Below are positions 45,266-54,797 of a stretch of DNA of 64,000 nt, piece after piece. Origin of the DNA: an uncultured Opitutia bacterium (GTDB taxonomy: Bacteria; Verrucomicrobiota; Verrucomicrobiia; Opitutales; Opitutaceae). The translations under genes were made by a program, and so were the position numbers. The notes under the pieces are model-generated. The model saw only the letters and a program-made list of their open reading frames with translations, did no database searches and was not told where the DNA came from. The DNA is taken from assembly GCA_903862955.1 (NCBI GenBank), contig CAIPAH010000030.1, forward strand, positions 62,001-126,000, written 5' to 3'. Every line of letters starts with the position of its first letter. Positions within the stretch are counted from its first letter, which is position 1.

Positions 45266-46090
45266 TCAGGCCGTCGGGATTTGTTTGAGCAGCGCCTTGA
45301 GCTTGGAGCGGTAGTTCCGGCTCAGCCGGAGCTTGGATCCGTCGCTCATGTAAACGACGTAATCACCGTAGAGCGCGACCTCGACCCGGCGAACATGCTC
45401 CAGGTTGACGAGGTAGGAACGGTGCGTGCGCAGAAATTTCGCGGCGTCCAGTTTCCGCTCCATGCTTTGGAGGGTCTCCCGGACCAGCTGCGTCTTGCCC
45501 TGGGTCTGCACCTTCACGAAGTCGCCCTGTGCCTCGATCCAGATGACGTCGCGAGTCTTGATGAAATGGAGCGCACCATCCGCCTTCAGCACAATCCGAT
45601 CGGCGTAGTCTGCCGTGGCGGCCGCGACCGGTTCGCCCGGCGCTCCCGCGGACTTGGGCTCCAACCCACGCACTTGCTCGAGGAGTTGCTCCACCTGCTG
45701 CGCGAGATCGGACGTCCGGGCCCGGCGGATTTCCTCCTTGGCCCGGCGCAGGGCCGCCGCGAACCGGGAGTCGCTGAACGGTTTCAACAAGTAGTCGATG
45801 GCGCAGGCCTCGAAGGCGCGGATCGCGTGCTGGTCGTAAGCGGTCGCAAAAATCACCACCGGGCGTTCCGCCGGCTTCAATTCCGCCAACACGCCGAAGC
45901 CATCCCGTTTCGGCATCTGGATGTCCAGGAACACGAGCTGCGGGCTGCGCGTCCGGATGGCCTCGAGCGCCGACTGTCCGTCCGCGCACAGCCCCACGAT
46001 TTCAATTTCGGGATCGCTGCCCAGCAGCATTTCCAGCCCCTCGCGGGCGAGGGGTTCGTCGTCCACAATCAACGTGCGGATCTTTTTCAT
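45266..46090 (-). CDS. LytTR-family response regulator
   Basis: The 274-residue protein from ATG 46090 has a receiver domain (acidic D10-D11, phosphorylation site D56 in VFLDIQMPK, and the conserved Lys in YLLKPF). A helical linker follows. The LytTR DNA-binding domain comes last (HFIKTRDVIWIEAQGDFVKVQT...LRTHRSYLVNL...YVVYMSDGSKLRLSRNYR). Its ATG overlaps the stop of the kinase gene (ATGA). LytTR regulators bind direct repeats in target promoters. Likely targets are the flanking receptor genes. Confidence 0.94.
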   Translation of the reverse strand: MKKIRTLIVDDEPLAREGLEMLLGSDPEIEIVGLCADGQSALEAIRTRSPQLVFLDIQMPKRDGFGVLAELKPAERPVVIFATAYDQHAIRAFEACAIDYLLKPFSDSRFAAALRRAKEEIRRARTSDLAQQVEQLLEQVRGLEPKSAGAPGEPVAAATADYADRIVLKADGALHFIKTRDVIWIEAQGDFVKVQTQGKTQLVRETLQSMERKLDAAKFLRTHRSYLVNLEHVRRVEVALYGDYVVYMSDGSKLRLSRNYRSKLKALLKQIPTA

Positions 46091-47253
46091 GCGGCCGGGG
46101 CAGAGGATGTCACCGGACGCCAAGGCAGGTCGAGGCTGACCCGCATGCCGCCTTCCGAGCGGGGAGTCAGTTCCAGCCGGTAATCGCTGCCGTAAATCCG
46201 GGTGAGGCGTTCGCGGGTGTTGGAGAGGCCGATGCCGCCGCGGCTTGGCGCGACCCCCGGCTCGACCGGCGAACCATCCGGTCCGTCGTCCACGATCTCC
46301 AGCTGCAGGCGCCCGTCCACGCGCAGCGCGGCGAGACGCACGGTGCCCGGCTCGATGCGGCGCGAGATGCCGTGCTTGATCGCGTTCTCGACCAGCGGCT
46401 GCAGCACGAGATTGGGGACGGCGGCGTGGAGCACCGCCGGGTCGATTGCGAAGTCGAGGCGCAGCTTGTCCCCGAAGCGCACGCGCTCGATCTCGAGGTA
46501 GCGCCGGATGAAGTCGATTTCCTCGTCGAGGGGCAGTTCCTGGCGGCCGGTGCGTTCCACGGCCAGGCGCAGGAGCGCGCTGAGCTGGGCGATGATCTCG
46601 ACGGCCGCATCATTGCGCCGCTGTCGCACGAGCGACGCCACGGCGTTGAAGCTGTTGAACAGGAAGTGCGGATGCAGCTGGCCGCGCAGCGCGGTGAGTT
46701 CCGCGCGGGCGAGATTGGACTGCAGCTGGGCGGCATGGAGCTCGAGTTGCAACGCCTCGGCGGCGCGGGCGCGGTATTTGAAATGGTAGTCGATGGCGAC
46801 GGTGGCGAAGAAGAAGCTGCAATACGTCAGGAAATCCATCGGCAGCAGCAGCAGCGTGGAGACCGAATAGTGCGACCAATCCACGGGCAGGGCAGCCGCC
46901 GGCGGCAGCCAGATGTTGGGCAGCACGCGCAGCAGGAAGCGGAGGTTGGTGACGACGAGGAAAATCGCCCCGCTGCCGAGCAGCAGGCCCACGAGGCTGC
47001 GGCGGATCTGCCGGCGACCCAGCGGAAAGCGCCGGATCAGGAGCAGCATGGCCGGCGCGGCCAGCAGCCAGACAAACCACGCGAACCCATCCCAGCCGCG
47101 CAGCAATTGCTGCACGTGCTCGCGGTCCGCCATCGCGCGCAGTTCGCGCTGGCCGTGGTAGCCCAGGCTCAGCAGGAGGCTGACCGCGAAAAACAAGGCG
47201 AGCTGCACCTTGAGCTCGGAGCGCTCTTCAGGACTGGGGAGCGAAAAACGCAC
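46087..47253 (-). CDS. LytS-type sensor histidine kinase
   Basis: The 388-residue protein starts at GTG 47253. It has about four membrane helices (roughly residues 17-32, 56-74, 86-112 and 131-157) with no large periplasmic domain. A short coiled linker leads to the His-kinase core LRGQLHPHFLFNSFNAV (phosphoacceptor H196). N-box NLVLQPLVENAIKHG and G-box DDGPDG...GGIGLSNTRERL are present. It is translationally coupled to the LytTR regulator. The signal may be sensed within the membrane. Confidence 0.93.
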   Translation of the reverse strand: MRFSLPSPEERSELKVQLALFFAVSLLLSLGYHGQRELRAMADREHVQQLLRGWDGFAWFVWLLAAPAMLLLIRRFPLGRRQIRRSLVGLLLGSGAIFLVVTNLRFLLRVLPNIWLPPAAALPVDWSHYSVSTLLLLPMDFLTYCSFFFATVAIDYHFKYRARAAEALQLELHAAQLQSNLARAELTALRGQLHPHFLFNSFNAVASLVRQRRNDAAVEIIAQLSALLRLAVERTGRQELPLDEEIDFIRRYLEIERVRFGDKLRLDFAIDPAVLHAAVPNLVLQPLVENAIKHGISRRIEPGTVRLAALRVDGRLQLEIVDDGPDGSPVEPGVAPSRGGIGLSNTRERLTRIYGSDYRLELTPRSEGGMRVSLDLPWRPVTSSAPAA

Positions 47254-47380
47254 GGCGGCGGAAAAGCGGGACCAGATTCATGGGCGATTGGCTGGAACGC
47301 CGACTTATCAACGCGGCGACCGGCGAAGCAATCACTTTATCCCGCGCCCGACGGCGGCGCCGGCGCGGGGCAAAAAGAAA

Positions 47381-47404
47381 GGCGGCCCGGAAAACCGGGC
47401 CGCC
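47381..47404. terminator. Terminator of TonB-dependent receptor 2
   Basis: GGCGGCCCGG-AAAA-CCGGGCCGCC is the same 10-bp hairpin as at 42193-42215 and has A/T runs on both sides. The CGCGG-AGTTAA-CCGCG element follows at 47415-47430. It separates receptor 2 from the kinase gene. Confidence 0.85.
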
Positions 47405-47434
47405 TTTTCAAAAACGCGGAGTTAACCGCGGGAC

Positions 47435-50182
47435 TTAGAACTTGATCTTCATGTCGACGTAGTAGAACCGGCCGAGGGCGCCGAAGGTACCGGTGTCGAC
47501 ATTGGAGTCGGTGAACGTGTTCGGGTCGAGATTGCCGAACTTGTTGAACACGTTGTTCACGCCGAGGGTGAGCTTGGCGCCCGAGAGATACGGGATTTCC
47601 GAACCCACCGTGTAGGCGGTCAGGAGGTCAACCGCCGCCCAGCCGTTCGCGCGCGCGCCGGTCGCGTAGATCGTGTAGGCCGGCAGGTAGCGAACGCCAA
47701 TGAAGGCCTGGTAGGGCCCGCGGTAGAAGTCCACCGAGGTGTACGTCGACCAGCGCGGCAGCGTGCCATTCGTGGCGGTGGACATGCCCACCGTCTCGAA
47801 CGGAGTCGAGCCGGGCAGCGAGGTCACCGTGTAGTGGTTGTAGATGCCGATGTTCGACGCGAAGTCGAAGCGGCCCACTGCATCCACGTTATAGGTGTAC
47901 TTGGCCGCGATATCGAAGCCATCGAGGTCAACCGCGGCGATGTTCACGCTCGAGTCGACGACGTAGATGTTATCCAGCACGCCGTTGCTGATCTGACCGG
48001 GAGCCGTGACGCCCGGGCCGGTGAAGCTGCCGATGTGGACCTTGCCGAAGTACTGCGAGGTCACACCGTTAAGTTCGACGTCCTGGAGGATATTCGTGGT
48101 ACCAATGCTCGAGATGAGCTTGTCCTGCTTGATGTTCCAGTAGTCCACCGACACCGACAGGCCTTTGATGCCCTTCGGCGAGTAGACGACGCCGGCGGTC
48201 CAGTTCTTCGAGGTCGAGGGTTCCAGGTTGGGATTGGCACCGGACTCCGAGTTGGTCTGGACGTTCTGGACCGTGCCACCGCCGAATTTCGTCAGGGTGA
48301 ACGGGGTGGTGAAGCCAATGCTCACGGGGCCGAACAGGCTGTAGAGCGTCGGAGCCGAGAACGACCTCGAGTAGGTCGCGCGGACCGCGAACTGGTCGTC
48401 GAACGGCAGGTAACGCAGCGTGATCTTCGGCACGGTCGGATCGGTCGTGTCGCTGTAGGTCTCATGGCGGATCGCGCCGGTGAGTTCCAACAGGTGCGCG
48501 CCGGCGACATCCTTGAAGACCGGTATGCGGACTTCCCCGAACAGCGACGTGACCGAGCGGCCTGCGCTGAAGGGATACAGGGTCGTGGCGCCGTTCCAGC
48601 CGAGCAGGCCCGTCACCGGGTCGAGCTGGCTGAGGGGATCGGCGATCGCACTGAGCGATTCCTGGCGAACTTCCACGCCCAAGGCCATGTCGAGGGAGCC
48701 GGCCGGGAGGTCGAACAGCTTGCCGTTAACACGGAAGTCATAGTTGCTCAGCTTGCTGGTGAAGCCGCCGAACGCCGTGCCGACGATGCCGTCAGCCGCG
48801 ATTTCCGCCGCATCGTGCGTGCGCGAGAACATGTTGAAGCGGTCGGCGTTGATCGCCGCCGTCAAGTGCGCCTGGTTGATGACACCAGGGTTGGTGTAGT
48901 TCTGCTGGATGCGGTTGTAATCAGCCGCGGATTCCCAGGACCAGTCCTCGCTGAACTTGCCCTTCAGGCCGAAGACACCGCGAACGCCGTTCGTGTCCGC
49001 CAGGTACTGGCGGGGCTGGGCGACGATACGATTGCGCGCCGTGACCGTGATGTTGAACGGGTTGCCGTGCACGCCCGCCGCAATGCTCGCCGTGATCGGC
49101 TGGCCGTTGATCTGCGAGAACGTGTTCGTGTGCGAATACATGAAATCACCGAACGCCTTGAGGCTGTCGTTGATCTTGTGGTCGAACGCAAACGAGAGCG
49201 ACTGGCGCTCGGAACCGACGGTCTGCGTGACGTAGCGCGCCAGATTGAAGAACTGGAACTGGTCGCCCGCCGCACGGGGGCCGGAATAGGTGCCATTGGC
49301 GATCAGCACCGCGGGATCAAGGCCACCCGGTGTAACCGTCGGGGCGGTCTGGCTCTGGTTCAGCAAGTAGTAGCTGGAGCCGGAGCTGACGGAACCCGCG
49401 AAGGTCGGGGTGCCGTAGGTGGGATCCGAGTAGTGACGCTCGAAGTTCCAAACCGGGTCAACCCGGTCCCATTCGGCCGAGACCGTCATGCTGGTCTTGC
49501 CGTTGCTCGTGCCGCCCACGATGTAGGCGCTGCGCTCGGCAGCGTTGCCCGAGTTGGCGGACCAGCCGTAGCGGCTGCCGGCCTCGAAGCCCTCGTAGTC
49601 GGTCTTCAGGATGATGTTCACCACGCCGGAGACGGCGTCGGTGCCGTAGATGGCCGAGGCGCCGTCCGCGAGGACTTCAATGCGCTCGATGGCGGCCACC
49701 GGGATGAGGTTGACGTCAACGAACTCGTAACCGCCACGGGCGTCGATCGGGGCGTAAGCCGCGCGACGACCGTTGATCAGCACGAGGGTCGCAGCGTTGC
49801 GCAGCGCGAGCTGGGCACCGCCGTTGGTCGAACCGCTGCCGACATTGGCGTTCTGCGCGCCGATGTTGAGGTTACCGCTGAACTGCGGGACCGTCTTGCG
49901 CAGGATTTCGAGCACGCTGGTGTTGTTGCCGGAGTTGGCGATCGCCTTCGAATCAACCGTGATGACCGGAATGGCGACCGAGTTGGCCGCGGGCGTCAGG
50001 TAGGAACCCGTGACCTGGAACTTCTCCATGACCGTGGTCTGGTCCTTGGGAGTATCCTTGGTCGTGGTGGTGGTAGTCGTTGTCGTTGTCGTGGCCTGGG
50101 CCAAAGCGCCCGGGACCGCGAACAGGCCTGCCGTCAACAGAGACAGCGCGGCCATGAACTTCCGCAAGCGGAGGTTGTTCAT
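47435..50182 (-). CDS. TonB-dependent receptor 2 with polythreonine linker
   Basis: This close paralogue of receptor 1 is 915 residues from ATG 50182 (or 917 from ATG 50188). The signal peptide (FMAALSLLTAGLFAVPGALAQ) is followed by a run of eleven threonines between residues about 30 and 43. EKFQVTGSYL, the plug (LEILRKTVPQFSG, INGRRAAYAP, SAIYGTDAVSGVVNIILK) and the barrel ending VDMKIKF come next. The linker is encoded by ACC/ACA/ACG-type repeats at about 50060-50098. The 3' flank is shared with receptor 1, showing a duplication that included the terminator. Confidence 0.93.
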   Translation of the reverse strand: MNNLRLRKFMAALSLLTAGLFAVPGALAQATTTTTTTTTTTKDTPKDQTTVMEKFQVTGSYLTPAANSVAIPVITVDSKAIANSGNNTSVLEILRKTVPQFSGNLNIGAQNANVGSGSTNGGAQLALRNAATLVLINGRRAAYAPIDARGGYEFVDVNLIPVAAIERIEVLADGASAIYGTDAVSGVVNIILKTDYEGFEAGSRYGWSANSGNAAERSAYIVGGTSNGKTSMTVSAEWDRVDPVWNFERHYSDPTYGTPTFAGSVSSGSSYYLLNQSQTAPTVTPGGLDPAVLIANGTYSGPRAAGDQFQFFNLARYVTQTVGSERQSLSFAFDHKINDSLKAFGDFMYSHTNTFSQINGQPITASIAAGVHGNPFNITVTARNRIVAQPRQYLADTNGVRGVFGLKGKFSEDWSWESAADYNRIQQNYTNPGVINQAHLTAAINADRFNMFSRTHDAAEIAADGIVGTAFGGFTSKLSNYDFRVNGKLFDLPAGSLDMALGVEVRQESLSAIADPLSQLDPVTGLLGWNGATTLYPFSAGRSVTSLFGEVRIPVFKDVAGAHLLELTGAIRHETYSDTTDPTVPKITLRYLPFDDQFAVRATYSRSFSAPTLYSLFGPVSIGFTTPFTLTKFGGGTVQNVQTNSESGANPNLEPSTSKNWTAGVVYSPKGIKGLSVSVDYWNIKQDKLISSIGTTNILQDVELNGVTSQYFGKVHIGSFTGPGVTAPGQISNGVLDNIYVVDSSVNIAAVDLDGFDIAAKYTYNVDAVGRFDFASNIGIYNHYTVTSLPGSTPFETVGMSTATNGTLPRWSTYTSVDFYRGPYQAFIGVRYLPAYTIYATGARANGWAAVDLLTAYTVGSEIPYLSGAKLTLGVNNVFNKFGNLDPNTFTDSNVDTGTFGALGRFYYVDMKIKF
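50060..50098. repeat. Trinucleotide repeat encoding polythreonine in receptor 2
   Basis: A GGTGGTGGTAGTCGTTGTCGT-type triplet run encodes eleven threonines on the minus strand. Receptor 1 has only a TTTT run plus prolines here. Triplet gain or loss would change linker length without a frameshift. Confidence 0.75.
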
Positions 50183-50452
50183 AGTCATTGTTTTATCAGT
50201 TTGTGTTGTGTGTTGTGCAAGTTAACTGGCTTGGGACCATGTTGAACTTGGGTGGGAAGCTGGGAGGAAAAAGTCCGAAATGCAATAATTTCGTTAAGAT
50301 GCAGAAATCCGAGGTCTAATGGCTAAAAATGCGCGCCCAAAGACGTTACCCTGCGACCGGGAACGCCCGCCCAAGCAGCTTTGGGACCACATTTATGGAA
50401 AGCTGCGCTTGCTCCCCCGCCCCTTAATCGCCTGATAGGGGCTGCTCCCATC

Positions 50453-50980
50453 ATGCGCGCCTCCCTCACCGTGTTGATCAGCCTTCTTTTTCTGGCCTGC
50501 AGCGCCTTGGCCGCCGGTCCGGACCAGGCGTCGGTCATCCACAGCCTCACGGCGGAGGAATTCGCCAAGGCTGGACTCAACAAGCTCACCCCCGAGGAGC
50601 TCGCCTTCCTGGAAGAGGCCATCGCCCACCACCAACAGCCGCCCGCCATGGCCGAGTTGCCCCCGGCGCCCAAGGAACAGGTCGTCAAGTCCACCGACAA
50701 GGCTGCCGCCGCGTTCGGCGCGGAACAGGTTACCGAAGCCAAGCGGGAGGTCTCCGGCCAGGAACTCCACGCCCACATCGAGGGCACCATCGAGAGCTTC
50801 TCCGGCCGTGCGGTCTTCGTGCTCGATAACGGCCAGATCTGGCAGCAGCGCATCCCCGACACCGTCTACTTCACGCCCAAGCTCGAAAACCCCGAGGTGA
50901 TCATCACGCGTGGCCTGATCGGCTACAAGATGCTCATCGTCCCGGCCAACCGGGTCGTTTTCGTCAAACGCGTCCAGTAA
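50453..50980 (+). CDS. Small secreted protein of unknown function
   Basis: From ATG 50453 the 175-residue product has a signal peptide (ASLTVLISLLFLACSALAAG). A helical part follows (SLTAEEFAKAGLNKLTPEELAFLEEAIAHHQQ), then a beta-rich C-terminal domain containing IEGTIESFSGRAVFVLDNGQIWQQ. The latter resembles an unnamed domain common in secreted hypothetical proteins. The frame is open from 50381. No function is assigned. Confidence 0.75.
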   Translation: MRASLTVLISLLFLACSALAAGPDQASVIHSLTAEEFAKAGLNKLTPEELAFLEEAIAHHQQPPAMAELPPAPKEQVVKSTDKAAAAFGAEQVTEAKREVSGQELHAHIEGTIESFSGRAVFVLDNGQIWQQRIPDTVYFTPKLENPEVIITRGLIGYKMLIVPANRVVFVKRVQ

Positions 50981-51100
50981 CCGGACGGCCTTGGCGCGCC
51001 GCTGGAAAAAGACCTGACGTCCCGCCCGGTCCCGTCAGCATGGCCGTATGATCCTCCCGACGGGGCAACCGAAGTCTGACTCCAGTTTGGCCGTCCGGTC

Positions 51101-52423
51101 ATGAATTCGACCCTGAATTCCACCCACGATGCCAGCCGCCAAAGCTGGATTCCCGCCGCCAACGACCCGGCCGGTGACTTTCCGCTGCAAAACCTGCCCA
51201 CGGGCGTCTTCCACACGCCGGCCCAGCCCGCTCCGCGCGTGGGAGTGGCCATCGGCGACCAAGTCATCGACTTGGCCGCCGCCGGCGCCGCTGGATTGCT
51301 GCCCCCCAGCGTCGCCGCGGCGTGCGACGCCCCCGACCTCAACGCCTTCATGGCGCTCGGTCCGGTCGCTTGGTCCGCTCTCCGCGCCCGCCTCAGTGAA
51401 CTTCTGGGCGCCGACACCTGCCCACCTGGCGCCCAACAATCAGCCGTCGCCACGTGCCTGGTTCCGATAACCGAAGCCCGGATGCTCCTGCCCGCCCGAA
51501 TCGGCGACTACACCGATTTCTACGCCTCTATTTTCCACGCGACCAATGTCGGCCGGATGTTCCGCCCCGACCAGCCTTTGCTGCCCAACTACCACTGGGT
51601 GCCGGTCGGCTACCACGGACGCGTCTCCTCGGTCGTCGTCAGCGGCACGCCGGTCCGCCGCCCCAACGGCCAAACTCTTCCCGCCGAAGCCAAATCACCC
51701 CGCGTCGGCGCCAGCCAGCAGCTCGACTACGAGCTGGAACTGGCCGCGTTTGTCGGGCCCGGCAACGCCTTGGGCTCTCCGATCCCGCTCGCCCGCGCCG
51801 AGGAGAATATCTTCGGCGTCTGCCTTCTCAACGACTGGTCCGCGCGCGACATCCAATCGTGGGAATACCAGCCGCTCGGGCCGTTTCTCGCCAAAAACTT
51901 CGCCACCTCCGTCTCGCCCTGGGTCGTGTCGCTCGAGGCGCTCGTGCCGTTTCGCACGCCCGCCTTGGTCCGCTCGGCGGGCGAACCTGCGCCCTTGCCC
52001 TACCTCGCCTCCGACGCCAACCAGGCCCGCGGCGGCCTCGATCTCCGCCTCGAGGTTTTTCTCCTGACGCCGCGCATGCGCCGGGCCGGCATCCCGCCGC
52101 ACCGTCTTTCAAGCGGCAACTTTTCCTCGATGTTCTGGACGCTCGCGCAGCTCCTGACGCATCACGCCAGCAACGGCTGCAACCTCCGGCCGGGCGACCT
52201 CCTCGGCAGCGGCACCGTTTCCGGACCCGACCCGGACTCGCGCGGCTGCCTGCTGGAACTCACCACGCGCGGACGCGATCCGGTTGCGCTGCCCGGTGCC
52301 GAAACCCGCGCGTTCCTGGAAGACGGCGACGAGGTGATTTTCCGCGGTTTTGCCCAAAAACCCGGCTGCGCGCGCATCGGGCTCGGGGAATGCCGCGGAG
52401 TCGTCCTGCCCGCCAACCCCTGA
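51101..52423 (+). CDS. fahA: Fumarylacetoacetase
   Basis: The 440-residue enzyme hydrolyses fumarylacetoacetate to fumarate and acetoacetate, the last step of tyrosine degradation. It has the N-terminal SH3-like part (GVFHTPAQPAPRVGVAIGDQVIDL) and the catalytic core with ARIGDYTDFYASIFHATNVGRMFRP. Metal-binding LDYELELAAFVGPGN and SARDIQSWEYQPLGPFLAKNFATSVSPWVV are also present. Length is family-normal. No other homogentisate-pathway gene lies beside it. Confidence 0.95.
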   Translation: MNSTLNSTHDASRQSWIPAANDPAGDFPLQNLPTGVFHTPAQPAPRVGVAIGDQVIDLAAAGAAGLLPPSVAAACDAPDLNAFMALGPVAWSALRARLSELLGADTCPPGAQQSAVATCLVPITEARMLLPARIGDYTDFYASIFHATNVGRMFRPDQPLLPNYHWVPVGYHGRVSSVVVSGTPVRRPNGQTLPAEAKSPRVGASQQLDYELELAAFVGPGNALGSPIPLARAEENIFGVCLLNDWSARDIQSWEYQPLGPFLAKNFATSVSPWVVSLEALVPFRTPALVRSAGEPAPLPYLASDANQARGGLDLRLEVFLLTPRMRRAGIPPHRLSSGNFSSMFWTLAQLLTHHASNGCNLRPGDLLGSGTVSGPDPDSRGCLLELTTRGRDPVALPGAETRAFLEDGDEVIFRGFAQKPGCARIGLGECRGVVLPANP

Positions 52424-52500
52424 ATCCGTCCATCCCGCCGCCACCGCCATTCGTCGCGTTGAGCTCGCGCCCCGCCGGACAGCCGCCAGCCTCCGCCCAC

Positions 52501-53040
52501 ATGAAATTACCCCTCCTGGTTTGCGTCACCCTCCTTGCCGTCAGCCCCGCGGTTTTCGCGGCGACCCCGGAAACACCTGCGGCCACGCCCGCCAAGCCGG
52601 ACAAGGAGCAGCTAAAAAAGGAACTCGCCGCGATGGAGGACGCGTTCTGCGCGATGGGCAAATCGCAGGGCCTGCTCGCCGCGTTCAAGCATTTCGCCGC
52701 GCCGGACGTGTCGTTCATCGACACCGACCCGCGCAAATGGCGTGGACCCGCGGCCGTCGTCGAACGCATCGGGCCTGACATCCCGGGCGAGAGCCTGACG
52801 TGGTCGGCCTTCTACACCGACGTCTCGGACGACGGCACGATGGGCTTCAACTATGGCCGCTACGAGTCGCGCCACCCCGGGAAGGACGGCAAGGAAAGCA
52901 TCCACACCGGCTGGTTCCTGACCATTTGGAAACGCCAGCCCGACGGTTCGTGGAAATACGTCATGGACAACGGCGCTCCCGACCGCCCTGCGCCGAAACC
53001 CGCCGCACCGGTCGCACCCGCGAAGCCCGCCGGCGGTTGA
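52501..53040 (+). CDS. Secreted SnoaL/NTF2-like (DUF4440-type) protein
   Basis: The 179-residue product from ATG 52501 has a signal peptide (LLVCVTLLAVSPAVFA) and Ala/Pro-rich ends. The NTF2-like fold includes LEDAFC-type opening helix AAMEDAFCAMGKSQGLLAAFKHFAAPDVSFIDTDPRKWRGPAAV and closing strand FLTIWKRQPDGSWKYVMDNG. Such domains bind small ligands or act as stress proteins; the role here is unknown. The frame also spans 51454 upward but that part overlaps fahA and is not real. Confidence 0.8.
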   Translation: MKLPLLVCVTLLAVSPAVFAATPETPAATPAKPDKEQLKKELAAMEDAFCAMGKSQGLLAAFKHFAAPDVSFIDTDPRKWRGPAAVVERIGPDIPGESLTWSAFYTDVSDDGTMGFNYGRYESRHPGKDGKESIHTGWFLTIWKRQPDGSWKYVMDNGAPDRPAPKPAAPVAPAKPAGG

Positions 53041-53044
53041 CGCG

Positions 53045-54172
53045 TCAGCCCTCCAACTCGGCTTGGTAGCTTCGCGCCAGGCTGAGCGCTTCCTCGGCCG
53101 TGCGAGCCGTCACCGTGAAGTGGCCCATCTTTCGACCCGGCCGGGCCTCCGCCTTGCCGTAAAGATGCAGGCGCACATCCGGGTGCGCGGTCAGCCTCGC
53201 CCAGTTGGGTTCGCCGTTTTTCCACGCGTCGCCGAGGATGTTCACCATCACGACCGGTGACAGCAACGTCACCGGTCCCAGCGGCAGGCCGCAGATGGCG
53301 CGCACCTGTTGCTCAAATTGCGACGTGGCGCACGCGTCGATCGTCCAGTGGCCGCTGTTGTGCGTGCGCGGCGCGAGTTCGTTGACCAGCACTTCGCCCG
53401 TCCGCGTCACGAACAACTCCACGCCCATCACGCCGACGAGATCGACCTTCTCCGCCACGTGTCGGGCCAGCTTTTCCGCGGCCGCCGTCACCGCCGGCGC
53501 CACCCGCGCGGGCACGATGGAAAAATCCAGGATGTGGTTCTTGTGGATGTTCTCCGTGACCGGAAAAACGCTCACCGCGCCGTCCGACCCGCGCGCGACC
53601 ACGGCCGACACCTCGCACGCAAAGTCGATGAACTGCTCGATCACCACCGGCTGCCCGGCAAAACGCCGCAGCGCCGCGGGCACATCGGCGGCGGTCATCA
53701 CCTTGAGCTGGCCCTTGCCGTCGTAGCCGAAGTCCGCGGTCTTCACGACACAGGGCACGCCGACCGTCCGGATGCCCGCCGCCAGGTCTCCGCCGGCGGC
53801 GACTTCCGCGAAACGCGCGTGCGGTAGCTGCTGGTCCCGCAGCCAGCGCTTCTCGCGCGAACGGTTCTGCGCCGTTTCCAGCACCCGCCAGTGCGGCAGC
53901 AACTGCGTCACTTTTTCGATCGCCTGCAGCGGCGCCGCGGGGACGTTTTCAAATTCATACGTAACCACGTCGCATTCCTTCGCGAAGGCCTTCAGCGCCG
54001 CGAGGTCCTCGTAGGGCGCGTTTACTTCCTTGTCCGCCACGGCGCCCGCCGGGCAGCGCGCGGCCGGTTCGTAGACGTGCATCCGGTAGCCGAGCCGCTT
54101 CGCCGCCTGGGCCAGCATGCGCCCGAGCTGCCCGCCGCCCAACACGCCGATGGTTTTTCCCGGAGGAATCAT
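53045..54172 (-). CDS. purK: 5-(carboxyamino)imidazole ribonucleotide synthase
   Basis: PurK carboxylates AIR with ATP and bicarbonate. The 375-residue ATP-grasp protein begins with GVLGGGQLGRMLAQAAKRLG. It has VVKTADFGYDGKGQ (P-loop-like), FACEVSAVVARGSDG, and LVNELAPRTHNSGHWTIDACATSQFEQ. It lies downstream of purE on the same strand, with a family E palindrome in the 84-bp gap. Confidence 0.96.
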   Translation of the reverse strand: MIPPGKTIGVLGGGQLGRMLAQAAKRLGYRMHVYEPAARCPAGAVADKEVNAPYEDLAALKAFAKECDVVTYEFENVPAAPLQAIEKVTQLLPHWRVLETAQNRSREKRWLRDQQLPHARFAEVAAGGDLAAGIRTVGVPCVVKTADFGYDGKGQLKVMTAADVPAALRRFAGQPVVIEQFIDFACEVSAVVARGSDGAVSVFPVTENIHKNHILDFSIVPARVAPAVTAAAEKLARHVAEKVDLVGVMGVELFVTRTGEVLVNELAPRTHNSGHWTIDACATSQFEQQVRAICGLPLGPVTLLSPVVMVNILGDAWKNGEPNWARLTAHPDVRLHLYGKAEARPGRKMGHFTVTARTAEEALSLARSYQAELEG

Positions 54173-54177
54173 GAATT

Positions 54178-54252
54178 AACCACGAAGTTCACGAAGCCCA
54201 CGAAGCACAAACCCGAAAACCACCCTTCGTGATCTTCGTGCCCTTCGTGGTT
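54178..54252. repeat. Family E palindromic repeat between purE and purK
   Basis: Arms 54178-54205 and 54225-54252 are reverse complements apart from two dinucleotide spacers. They are made of three CTTCGTG/CACGAAG units. It fills most of the purE/purK spacer. Confidence 0.8.
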
Positions 54253-54256
54253 CAAA

Positions 54257-54745
54257 TCATGGCAGCTTCGCCTTCAACACCTTCGTCGTCTGCGCCGCGC
54301 GGAAATTTTTCCACGCGCGCTTGGTCTTCGGATCGCTCTGAGCGAGCAGCGACGCCGCAAACAGCGCGGCGTTGATCGCGCCCGCCTTGCCGATGGCAAA
54401 CGTCGCCACCGGCACGCCGCCGGGCATCTGGACGATGGAAAGCAGCGAGTCCAGGCCCTTGAGCGCCTTCGATTCCACCGGCACCCCGAGGACGGGCAGC
54501 GTGGTGAACGACGCTGTCATGCCCGGCAGGTGGGCGGCCCCGCCGGCGCCGGCGATGATGACCTTGAGCCCGCGCTTCTCGGCCGACGCGGCGTAGTTCA
54601 ACATGAGCTTCGGCGTGCGATGGGCCGACACGACGCGCTTCTCAAACGGCACGCCCAGCGCCTTCAGCTGCGCGGCAGCGTGCTGCATCGTCTCCCAGTC
54701 CGACGTGCTGCCCATGATGATTCCGACCAGCGGTGTAGAAGCCAT
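54257..54745 (-). CDS. purE: 5-(carboxyamino)imidazole ribonucleotide mutase
   Basis: PurE (class I, 162 residues) rearranges N5-CAIR to CAIR. It has [28 protein letters not shown] (active-site His), [25 protein letters not shown] and [19 protein letters not shown]. It is upstream of purK. A terminator lies just ahead of its start. Confidence 0.97.
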   Translation of the reverse strand: MASTPLVGIIMGSTSDWETMQHAAAQLKALGVPFEKRVVSAHRTPKLMLNYAASAEKRGLKVIIAGAGGAAHLPGMTASFTTLPVLGVPVESKALKGLDSLLSIVQMPGGVPVATFAIGKAGAINAALFAASLLAQSDPKTKRAWKNFRAAQTTKVLKAKLP

Positions 54746-54797
54746 AAGCGGTAAGTGCTAAGCTGTAAGCCCGGAATGCCTGAGTCCAGCCAAGGAA

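Noticed and set aside
47834-50245. An 803-residue open frame opposite TonB-dependent receptor 2
   Set aside because: Antisense shadow with low-complexity Arg/Val/Glu composition; the receptor frame is full length with clear family motifs.
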